Assembly: GCF_021735925.1 (NCBI RefSeq)
Contig: NZ_WMEA01000007.1
Span: forward strand, 62,001 to 126,000
Length of the DNA: 64,000 nt
Origin: Loktanella sp. M215
GTDB taxonomy: Bacteria; Pseudomonadota; Alphaproteobacteria; Rhodobacterales; Rhodobacteraceae
Direction of reading: 5' to 3'
Within the stretch, counting starts at the first letter, position 1. Every line of letters starts with the position of its first letter. This document shows, piece after piece, positions 58,201-64,000 of the stretch. A program made the translations under genes and the position numbers. The notes beneath the pieces are model-generated. The model did no database searches and was not told where the DNA came from. It saw nothing but the letters and a program-made list of their open reading frames with translations.

Positions 58201-60407
58201 GCGTTGGCAAATGCAGTCGGCGTCGCCGTCTTGCTGAGCGACAGCGCCGGCGTGCGCGTGCCGTTGACTGAAACCGTGCGCGGCGCGGAGGTTATCGTCC
58301 CACCGCCGTTCGGAGCCGTGGCCGAGGCCGTCGCTGTGTTGGTCACGACGCCCGCGTTCAGATCCGCCTGGGTGACGGAATAAGGAGCCGAGGTGCATGT
58401 AATGGCGGTGCCGGGCGCGATGGTGGATACGGGACAGGTCACGGGCACCGCCGTGCTTGTCGCGCCGACGGTGTTGTCCGCCACGACAGGCGCGCTCAGG
58501 GTCACGTTGCCGGTGTTGCGCAGCACGAAGTCGTAGGTCAACGACTGGCCCACAGCGGTAAAGGGATTGGGCCCGCTTGCCAGCCGCTTGGTCATGGTCA
58601 GGCTGCGTGTGGTCTGGGCAGGCAGTGTCACGTCGTCTGTCGCCTGCCCGGTCACGCCAGCCACAGTGATGCTGGCCGTCGCCGTGTTCAACAGCGAGCC
58701 TGCATCAAGATCCGCCTGCGTGATGGTGTAAGGCCTGCTGCATGTGATCGTCTGACCCGGTGCCACGGCCCCTGCGGGACAGGTCGGCGTGCCTGCCTTT
58801 GGATCGCTGATCGCCGGGGCCGCGGGCCATGTCACGTTGCCGGTGTTGCGGACCGCAAAGCGGAAATCGATGACATCCCCCACCGCATCGTAATTCGCCT
58901 GCAAGGCCGTCTTGTCCAATGTCAGCGTCACGATGGCGGCCGGTCCCGGCAGGCTCGACTGTCCTGTGTTGGTCACCTGCGCGCCGCGCGGCGTTGTCGC
59001 GCGAACGGTCGCGGTATTGGCCAGTCGCGTGCCATTGATGGCAAAGGCATCCACATCCGACTGCGTCACGGTGTAATTCAGCGTGCAGCTGGCGGTGTTC
59101 GTCGCATTGTCCGCAGACAGCGGCAAGAGCGTGGCGAAGCTGCACGTCTGACCCGGAATCCGCGGATCGGAAATCACGACGTTGCGCAGGGTCGTGTTGC
59201 CGGTGTTGGTGGACGTCAGAGTATAGGCGACGGTGCTGCCCGCCGCGCCGAACGGGTTGGGCGCACCGCTTTTGGTCAGCGTGATCGCATTGTTCGCGGT
59301 GGGCCCGGTGACGGTCACGGTGTCGCTCACGGTGCCAAGCTGACCATACTCCGGTGTGCCGTTGGCCCTTGCGATATTGGTGACCGTTCCGGAATCGATA
59401 TCCGCCTGCGTGATCCGGTAACTGCCGGTGCAGGTCAGCTCCTTCGGTTGCCCATCCCCGCTGCGTGTCCGTGCAAGGGAATTGTTCGGCGGTGCCGGAC
59501 AGGCGACGTTCGGAATGCGGTCATCCACCACTGTGATGTTGTCGATATCCACCGATCCGATGTTGCGCACCGTGTAGATGTAGTTGAAGACGTCACCGAC
59601 CTGCGTGTAGGCGGCGATGCTGCCGACCAGCGACTTGTCGAACTCGTACCCCGGCGCGATGGTGCGCAGGTCGTCACGCGGCAGCGAGGACCCGCGCCGG
59701 AAGTCCCAGTAGTTGTCGTTGGGGTCCCGGTCAAAGACCTGGCTTGCAGTCTGATTGGTTTGAAGGATGTTGGCCAGCAACGCAGTGTTGGTCGAGGAAA
59801 ACCAACCTGTGTCAAAGGTGTTGTTGCCGAAACCCGTTCCCAGACCGTAGCTGACAGTGCCAGCATCGTTCGTGTTGTCAGTGGTCCGGCCCGACCAGTT
59901 GCCGACGTCAAACCCGTTGAGCCGCAGCGTGATGTCGTTCTGGTCAAATCCGCCGACCTGCGTGTCGCCATCATAGGCAGAGAACCGGATATCGACACGC
60001 GCGATCGCGCCACCGAAATAGTTGGTGCAGGATCGGAAGCCGCAGTCCAGGGTGATGGGGTTGTTGATCGTGAAGGGATTGCCCCGGAACTGCGTCGGCG
60101 ACCCGGTGTTCTGATAACCGACGAATGCCCCGGCCGGATCGGAGAATTGGTAATAGATGTTGCCGTTGACGCCCGTGATGACCAGGGCGACGCCCCCTGC
60201 TTGGGGATATTCGGCTGGCAACTGAACGCCCGTGGCAGGAACGGTCATCGTGAAAGGGGTTGCAGCGGCAGGAGCGATTCCGAAACATGCGCAGAACAGC
60301 AGCACCAATGATGCGAATGAAATCCTGATCCAGGATAAGAGCCACGACCTGCTTTTCCGTTCAGTCGAATCCGCTTCACAGTCGGACTTCGTGACGTTTC
60401 CAAGCAT
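55212..60407 (-). CDS. Giant DUF11-repeat surface protein, N-terminal part (before a frameshift)
   Basis: 1731 residues from the ATG at 60407, which has AGGA about 10 bases upstream; a TTG at 60428 would lengthen it by seven. A long signal peptide is visible (SWIRISFASLVLLFCACFGI ending APAAATPF). An N-terminal region of about 230 residues without repeats follows (YYQFSDPAGAFVGYQNTGSP, RLNGFDVGNWSGRTTDNTND). Twelve DUF11-type repeats come next, each with a (I/V)TQADxDAG-like signature and CxxxxLxPGxxxxCxxxYxxTQ. The frame leaves the repeat pattern near 55250 (LAPGDTVALQPTRSQFAT, stop at 55212). One base missing in the codon before TGC-ACT-GCA would restore VCTATYTIAVRDVEFGSVTN in the adjacent frame, completing a further repeat. 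It is therefore one gene of about 4,640 codons with the part ending at 46474. Confidence 0.85.
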   Translation of the reverse strand: MLGNVTKSDCEADSTERKSRSWLLSWIRISFASLVLLFCACFGIAPAAATPFTMTVPATGVQLPAEYPQAGGVALVITGVNGNIYYQFSDPAGAFVGYQNTGSPTQFRGNPFTINNPITLDCGFRSCTNYFGGAIARVDIRFSAYDGDTQVGGFDQNDITLRLNGFDVGNWSGRTTDNTNDAGTVSYGLGTGFGNNTFDTGWFSSTNTALLANILQTNQTASQVFDRDPNDNYWDFRRGSSLPRDDLRTIAPGYEFDKSLVGSIAAYTQVGDVFNYIYTVRNIGSVDIDNITVVDDRIPNVACPAPPNNSLARTRSGDGQPKELTCTGSYRITQADIDSGTVTNIARANGTPEYGQLGTVSDTVTVTGPTANNAITLTKSGAPNPFGAAGSTVAYTLTSTNTGNTTLRNVVISDPRIPGQTCSFATLLPLSADNATNTASCTLNYTVTQSDVDAFAINGTRLANTATVRATTPRGAQVTNTGQSSLPGPAAIVTLTLDKTALQANYDAVGDVIDFRFAVRNTGNVTWPAAPAISDPKAGTPTCPAGAVAPGQTITCSRPYTITQADLDAGSLLNTATASITVAGVTGQATDDVTLPAQTTRSLTMTKRLASGPNPFTAVGQSLTYDFVLRNTGNVTLSAPVVADNTVGATSTAVPVTCPVSTIAPGTAITCTSAPYSVTQADLNAGVVTNTATASATAPNGGGTITSAPRTVSVNGTRTPALSLSKTATPTAFANAGETITYAFSVTNSGNVAIPGPIRVTDPLLGAPFDCATGTLNVGAAISCSRPYTTTTADVTAGEIRNTAFATGADGTRSNDSNAVAARNTIYDLGLAKTAVTPSFDSLGDQVSFTIILTNNSGGAIGTDFGDTFDIQDPGTTFSPACVPPVNLAVGDSVTCTAVRTITQADIDAGQYENTATVTVVYNVGSGITQVVPPATATVPANVTPSFTIGKVSDGPFQLLGDTVNYTFTITNTSAQTLTSVVLSDPLIDQPNPAISCIGSATPNTAGPVPPASQAPNNVVTCTGSYQVTQADLDAGQIDNTVTATATTPTGVTLSDTADATTPIDPTFATRTLSLAKSVVVTETGDATFTAPGQTATYSFAVQNTGNLTLNNVTVTDAALDYTCVIPTIAPTATDPSCTVTRLTTQADFDAGSYVNTAIATAAGVTPDANDTSDATITAVGSDRVASFVFDKTAPATFTAIGDAVDFVLSLRNTGGVTLTGLTITDTFFNPDLVCNIADLAPGATDTTCRGSYEITQADIDVGQIENAATFTGTGLDGAPINGADTVIVTGPAQSPALAVTKVADAPAGTFANLPATKTYTFTARNTGNVTLTNLAINDPLTGFTCALADLAPGEEALTCGDGSPLSDTYTVTQADIDRGEIENTVTVAGDTTRGTPATQTATLSVKGPDQLPALELVKSVTSGAPFDAVGDTITYDYVVTNRGNTTLTSPIRVADDRTTVTCPALAVGGLSPGAALTCIATYPVTQADLDAGDVTNTATARVSQRVQASATYPDGLAVVTSAPDSVTVDADQQPALTITKRIRPGTAATFDAPGDLSNSGNPNNLVFEFIVRNAGNVTTTDPITVSDPLIQPAPLTCTTAPLAPRAQVICALPYAPTQVDVDAGRFANTATASTQFGGNTVTTAVPGTATAIGVRRPNLSVAKSLVTLDAFSPGQIATYRYDLINDGNTTIAGPINVNDDKIPGPISCGTASLAPGDTVALQPTRSQFAT

Positions 60408-60428
60408 GAATTTCAGTCCTGACCACAA

Positions 60429-60700
60429 GCATGATAGCGTTTTTACGAACCACGGCCCGCCACCGTGGAAGCAACATTTGCATCCGCGCGTTTTTGATGG
60501 TCCGCTTTCAAATCAATCAATACAGCAAAATCTGATCTGCGTTTGCCTGCTCATTTCTTTGATCTGCCGAGCCCACTGAACGTGTTGCAAAATTGTTTCT
60601 CGGAGAAATCCCTAAGGAACGTCTGCTCAACGTTCCCAGCTGCGCTGAGGCTGCCGCCTGAGCGCTTTTGGGGGGGCCTTTTGGAGGCGAAAGCGGTCTA
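60429..60700. other. Upstream region of the giant surface-protein gene
   Basis: No gene. The sequence is locally AT-rich around 60510-60560 on the side expected for the minus-strand promoter, but no promoter hexamers or operator can be assigned with confidence. It ends in IS5 remnant sequence. Confidence 0.35.
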
Positions 60701-60758
60701 AGTCATGCTCTCAATGCCGCTCTTGCGGCCTGACACCCGTTTCCGGGCGGACTCGTCC

Positions 60759-61031
60759 TCATGCCATCAGCTTTCGTCGCACGAGGAAGAGGTTGCCGAG
60801 CGCAAACAGCGTGAAGAGCTGGGCCCGGTTCTTGGCGAGGCCGCGGTAGCGAGTCTTCACATGGCCAAACTGGCATTTGATGACACGGAAGGGATGCTCG
60901 ACCCTGGCCCTTACCTTGGCGATGATGCGGTTGGTGCTTTCCTCAAGTGGATGCAGGTTGCCGCCCTTTGGGGCCTTGCGCATGACGCCCCAGAACTGGC
61001 CTGACCTGCCCCCCGGTCGTCCCTCATTCAT
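60759..61031 (-). pseudogene. IS5-family transposase, C-terminal fragment
   Basis: The frame contains [40 protein letters not shown] and [20 protein letters not shown]. This is the last DDE block (the Glu in the RVEHPFR region) and tail of an IS5-group transposase. Everything upstream of about 90 residues is missing: at 61028 it abuts, in an ATGA overlap, the end of an IS3 orfB. The outer end of the remnant may lie near 60600. Confidence 0.88.
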
Positions 61032-61392
61032 AACGAGAGTCCTTGGGTTTGATAGTCGTCGGTTTCGGGTGTGGCAAGCGCGCCGGGCGCGGTGCCATCA
61101 AGTAGCTCAAGCGCGCGGCGCGCTTCTGCTGGGGTCTTGTTGCCGAGCGATGAATGCGGCCTGACGTTGTTGTAATCATAGCGCCAGATGGCAAGCGTTC
61201 GGCGGGCGTCGGCCAGGCTGTCGAAGATTTCCTCGTTGAGGCATTCGTCGCGCAAGCTGCCGTTGAATGACTCGATGTAGCCGTTCTGCTGCGGCTTGCC
61301 GGGATCGATGTAATGCCACTCGACCTTGTTGTCGTTTGCCCATTTCAGGATGGCCTTGCTGGTGAACTCCGTTCCGTAGCATGTTGGGAATG
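61028..61392 (-). pseudogene. IS3-family OrfB, C-terminal fragment
   Basis: The frame reads [60 protein letters not shown] and [20 protein letters not shown]. This is the last Asp and the Glu blocks of an IS3 rve-type transposase. Homology stops near 61390 where the IS110 element begins. It seems to be of a different IS3 subgroup from the copy at 63003-63880, so it is probably a separate element. Confidence 0.88.
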
Positions 61393-61405
61393 AAGTGCCG
61401 TTCAA

Positions 61406-61457
61406 GGTTATGGCCGCCTGCGCAGCCTCCAAAATTGCGCAGCAGGCGGCCATAACC
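61406..61457 (+). ncRNA. Candidate structured leader (possible bridge RNA segment) of the IS110 element
   Basis: Perfect 16-base arms (GGTTATGGCCGCCTGC at 61406-61421 and its complement at 61442-61457) enclose a 20-base loop. The structure lies 54 bases before the transposase start. IS110-group elements are known to encode a bridge RNA in the non-coding end upstream of the recombinase gene, so this hairpin is a candidate for part of it. A simple regulatory hairpin is the alternative. Confidence 0.4.
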
Positions 61458-61511
61458 GGGTCTCGGGTCTCTATGGTGGTTTTGCGAACCACACCACAGA
61501 GGAGACCGGCC

Positions 61512-62795
61512 ATGGCCAAGGTTGAACATACTTCGGATGCCCGCGTTCTGGTAGGCATCGACATTTCCAAACACCGGCACGAGGTGCTGATTGCCGTCCC
61601 GGGCAAGACGCGGCGGCGGCGCATGACGATCACCAATTCCACCGACGACTTCATGCGCCTGATCGCGATCTTGCGGGAATATGGCCTGCCGGTCCGGATC
61701 GGGTTTGAGGCCACCGGCAACTATCACCGTGTGCTGATGTATCATCTCGGCGTCGCCGGGTTCGACCTGAAGCTGGTATCCTCGGTCGCCCTCGCCCGCA
61801 CACGCGAGGCGCTGCACAACAGCTGGGACAAGAATGATCCGAAGGATGCGCAAGTCATCTTGCACATGCTGCAAATCGGCGCGGTGCAGATCTTCCAGGA
61901 CCCGATGGTCGCCGGTACGAATGACATTCAGGAATTGTCCAAGACTCATGATGCGGTGTCGCGGTCCAAGACCGAGCTGTGGCATCGGATTTTGACCCAC
62001 TATCTGCCACTTTATTTTCCCGAGGCCGACCGCTTCCACCGCAGCTCGCGCACCGACTGGTTCCTGGCCTTCCTCGAGATGTTCCCGTCTCCACACATGA
62101 TATCTGCCCTGACCAAGGATGAGTTCACCAAGGCGGCCTGGGAAGTGGTTGGACGCAAGGTCGAGAAGACCCTCATGTTGTCAGATATTTACGAGACGGC
62201 GAAGACTTCCGCGGGGCTGCCCGTGTCGCCGGATTCTGACGCCATCAGGATGTTCCGCATGATGCTGGCCGAAGGCAGAAGCCTGATCCGCCAACGCAAT
62301 GCCATCGAAGGCCGTGCCGTCGAACTGCTCGGCGATCGTCCCGATTACCTGCTGCTGCGCACCATTCCCGGCATCGGGCCGATCAACGCCCTGACGATCC
62401 TGGCCGAGACCGGTGACCTGCGCCGCTTCCGTCATCACCGGCAGTTTCTGAAGTTTTGCGGCATGGATCTGGCAACCGTCCAGTCCGGCATGTTCCGCGG
62501 TCGAAGCAAGATCTCCAAATACGGCAACGCCCGTTTGCGCCGCACTTTGTGGCTTGCAGGGCAGACGGCGGTCATGAAGAAGGCCAACAGCTTCCGCGAC
62601 AAGTTCGAGCGTTACATTGCGCAAGATCGTCACAACCCGGATTTGCGCCGCAAGGCTTACACAGCCATCGCCGCAAAGATGGCCCGCACCATTCACGCCG
62701 TGATCAAATCCGGCGAACCCTATCGTCCCTTCTTCGAGGGGACGAGCCCAGGCGGAAGGACCCCTCTCTGTAGAGCCGTGGAGGCAGGTTCCTGA
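61512..62795 (+). CDS. IS110 family transposase (DEDD recombinase)
   Basis: This 427-residue protein starts at the ATG at 61512 behind AGGAGACC. The N-terminal DEDD nuclease domain shows [12 protein letters not shown] (Asp), [12 protein letters not shown] (Glu) and [12 protein letters not shown] (Asp pair). The C-terminal Transposase_20 domain has [37 protein letters not shown] and the serine-bearing [16 protein letters not shown]. Length is normal and there are no stops, so it is probably active. Confidence 0.96.
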   Translation: MAKVEHTSDARVLVGIDISKHRHEVLIAVPGKTRRRRMTITNSTDDFMRLIAILREYGLPVRIGFEATGNYHRVLMYHLGVAGFDLKLVSSVALARTREALHNSWDKNDPKDAQVILHMLQIGAVQIFQDPMVAGTNDIQELSKTHDAVSRSKTELWHRILTHYLPLYFPEADRFHRSSRTDWFLAFLEMFPSPHMISALTKDEFTKAAWEVVGRKVEKTLMLSDIYETAKTSAGLPVSPDSDAIRMFRMMLAEGRSLIRQRNAIEGRAVELLGDRPDYLLLRTIPGIGPINALTILAETGDLRRFRHHRQFLKFCGMDLATVQSGMFRGRSKISKYGNARLRRTLWLAGQTAVMKKANSFRDKFERYIAQDRHNPDLRRKAYTAIAAKMARTIHAVIKSGEPYRPFFEGTSPGGRTPLCRAVEAGS

Positions 62796-63002
62796 CCTCG
62801 TAGATAATGTTCGGGCCTTCCGCTTGGGATTTAGGATCTCGTCTTAAGGACGGTGAGGGCGGCATCGTGGCCGACCCTGTATTTGCTATGGGAGAGACCA
62901 CTTCTTGACGGCGGAGCCCGCCCGGGCAACAATTCAAAAGGTATCCGGTAGCTCGGATGCCATGTGATCTGACGCCCTAAACAGCGTTTTGTTCCCGAGC
63001 TA
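62796..63002. other. Trailer of the IS110 element and junction sequence
   Basis: About 207 bases without a gene between the transposase stop and the IS3 remnant. The right end of the IS110 element must lie within it but no clear boundary repeat was found. Confidence 0.35.
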
Positions 63003-63600
63003 GGACGTTGTCCGACCTTATGTATTCCGGCGGACCGCGTGAGGCATGAACAGATCAGTCAAGGCGTCGACCACATCCGTTGAATTGAGCCTGCGTTTGA
63101 CCCGGATCACCAGCGCCTCCTTCGTGAACTCTTCGATGATGTTGAGCGTGCGGAAGACTCGCCCGTCGTGGGTCCGGTCCCGACAAAGTCATAGGACCAG
63201 ACATGGTTCGGACGCTCGGGTCGGAGCCGGACGCAGGAGCCATCATTCAGCCAAATCCGACCTTTCTTGGGCTGCTTTTGTGGGACGCCTCACGCCCTTC
63301 CTGCCGCCAGATCCGGTCGACCCTTTTATGGTTCACATGCCAGCCACTGTTGTTCAGCAGTCCCGTCGTCATTGTCGCTCGGACCAATGGCGCAACAATG
63401 ACGACCATGCGATATCCATAGCGGCCAAACTCTTCGGCCAACGCGGTGATGTCCTCGGTCAGCCGGGCTTCGTCCGGCAGACCACAGGGCACCTTGCGGC
63501 TTACGTCGAGCGATGCTGACCCAATGTGCGGCAAACCCGGCGCTCCGATACACTGAGGGTTTGCCGCACATGATCAATGCACTGCCTGCGGCGAGAAGGG
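63003..63600 (-). pseudogene. IS3-family OrfB, decayed and truncated
   Basis: Pieces in different minus-strand frames match an IS3 OrfB: RKVPCGLPDEARLTEDITAL, EEFGRYGYRMV, LLNNSGWHVNHKRVDRIWRQ, RLRPERPNHVWSYDF, LNIIEEFTKEALVIRVKRRL, DVVDALTDLF and GPPEYIRSDN. At least four frameshifts separate them (near 63505, 63240, 63175 and 63035). A 36-base palindromic insert lies between RMV and TGLL. The C-terminal third is gone. Confidence 0.85.
63365..63405. repeat. Short palindromic element, copy 2, inside IS3 orfB remnant
   Basis: Perfect 11-base arms GTCGTCATTGT (63365-63375) and its complement (63395-63405) surround a core CGCTCGGACCAATGGCGCA. It adds 12 codons to the transposase frame. The core aligns with the insert at 41502-41543 (29 of 34 positions), though the two host genes belong to different IS3 elements. 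Confidence 0.7.
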
Positions 63601-63601
63601 C

Positions 63602-63880
63602 TCAGTAGTTTCCCCCGTGCAGCCTCGGCGAGATCATCTTATCCAACGTCAGATCCGAGACAGCACGTCTGAGTCTGCTATTCTCGGCCTCCAGCTCTTT
63701 CAGCCGCTTGAGCTGATCCCGGCTCATGCCGCCATACTCCTTGCGCCACCGATAGTAGGTCTGAACCGTGACACCGATCTGCCGCACGGCCTCCTGAACC
63801 GATTTGCCTTGCCCTTGCAGCACTTCAACTTGTCGCAGCTTCAGCACGATATCCTCGGGCTTCTCTCGCTTGCCACCCAT
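63602..63880 (-). CDS. IS3-family OrfA
   Basis: This 92-residue protein MGGKREKPEDIVLKLRQVEV has an HTH (SVQEAVRQIGVTVQTYYRWR) and a zipper helix (KRLKELEAENSRLRRAVSDL). The usual -1 frameshift into orfB would occur near LTLDKM. The gene itself is open, but its orfB partner is decayed. Confidence 0.9.
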   Translation of the reverse strand: MGGKREKPEDIVLKLRQVEVLQGQGKSVQEAVRQIGVTVQTYYRWRKEYGGMSRDQLKRLKELEAENSRLRRAVSDLTLDKMISPRLHGGNY

Positions 63881-63935
63881 CTCGTCGTCCTCATGAAAAC
63901 GGGATAATTCTATCCCAAAAGGTGGACCACTTCAG

Positions 63936-63952
63936 TGGGGGCACTCCATAGC
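63936..63952. repeat. Likely outer end of the right-hand IS3 remnant
   Basis: Reading on the minus strand, TGGAGTGCCCCCACTGAAGT begins near 63950, some 70 bases before orfA, as a typical IS3 terminal repeat would. The partner end is lost. The last 50 bases of the window beyond it show no feature. Confidence 0.4.
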
Positions 63953-64000
63953 GCCTTGTCGAGGTCGCGCCACGCACGGTAATCGACATCCTCCGGGCAG

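Larger units (their letters stand above)
61395..62900 (+). mobile_element. IS110-family element inserted in an IS3 remnant
   Basis: It consists of an intact transposase with about 110 bases of leader and about 100 or more bases of trailer. IS110 elements generally lack long terminal repeats, and the exact ends could not be fixed; the left end is bounded by IS3 homology stopping near 61390. The leader contains a strong inverted repeat. Confidence 0.75.

Noticed and set aside
46474..60407. CRISPR-like or satellite DNA repeats
   Set aside because: The regularity comes from protein repeats of about 110-150 codons with diverged DNA sequence. There are no short direct repeats with constant spacers.
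61028..63600. One IS3 orfB interrupted by the IS110 element, with the two orfB parts on either side
   Set aside because: The left fragment ([19 protein letters not shown]) and the right fragment (KREKPEDIVLKLRQ-type orfA, GPPEYIRSDN) look like different IS3 subgroups and the right part has many lesions that the left lacks. A single element is not fully excluded.

Overview
The window looks like a chromosome or large-replicon segment of a marine Rhodobacteraceae (Roseobacter-group) alphaproteobacterium. This rests on the high GC content, a TRAP transporter, a tandem glycine riboswitch ahead of gcvTHP, a cbb3 oxidase operon behind an FNR/FnrL-type box, an HWE-type histidine kinase, a DUF1127 protein, and IS66/IS3/IS6/IS110 elements typical of that group. 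The species cannot be named from the sequence.

Layout. 1-6932: a TRAP transporter (DctMQP, minus strand) diverges from an operon of an IclR regulator, a thiolase-family protein, an acyl-CoA synthetase and a PPC/DUF296 protein, probably for uptake and CoA-dependent breakdown of an organic acid. 6990-7490: a decayed Gfo/Idh/MocA oxidoreductase. 7878-12478: tandem glycine riboswitch and gcvT-gcvH-gcvP (glycine cleavage). 12799-18843: an FNR-type box and ccoI-ccoS-ccoN-ccoO-ccoQ-ccoP (copper ATPase, assembly factor and high-affinity cbb3 oxidase). Immediately after ccoP comes an N-terminally deleted short-chain dehydrogenase, marking a recombination or deletion junction. 19423-29868: a catabolic cluster with a sugar-type ABC importer (two permeases and a duplicated ATPase, no binding protein), an amidohydrolase, four dehydrogenase/oxidoreductase genes counting the broken one, an intradiol (hydroxyquinol-type) dioxygenase, a broken BKACE gene and a maleylacetate reductase. 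The last enzymes imply passage through hydroxyquinol, maleylacetate and 3-oxoadipate, but no aromatic hydroxylase is present.

29869-43061 is a patchwork: small proteins, a response regulator and histidine kinase facing each other, a Crp/Fnr gene split by a complete IS66 element with an 8-bp target duplication, a PHB-depolymerase-type esterase, an N-terminally short DUF2254 protein, a desaturase remnant split by an IS3 element, and an IS6 remnant.

43062-60407 (minus strand) is the most striking part. A giant repeat protein gene of about 14 kb (about 4,640 codons, 32 copies of a DUF11-type signature) is split by one frameshift near 55250. It is followed one base after its stop by a 1,132-residue outer-membrane beta-barrel protein. 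The two probably form a cell-surface system whose function I cannot name.

60600-64000 is an insertion-sequence graveyard: IS5 and IS3 fragments, an apparently intact IS110 transposase with a structured leader, and a decayed IS3 element. A short palindromic element occurs in two different IS3 transposase genes (41502-41543 and 63365-63405), and a different hairpin insert lies at 41601-41660. Together they suggest small mobile palindromes spreading through this genome.
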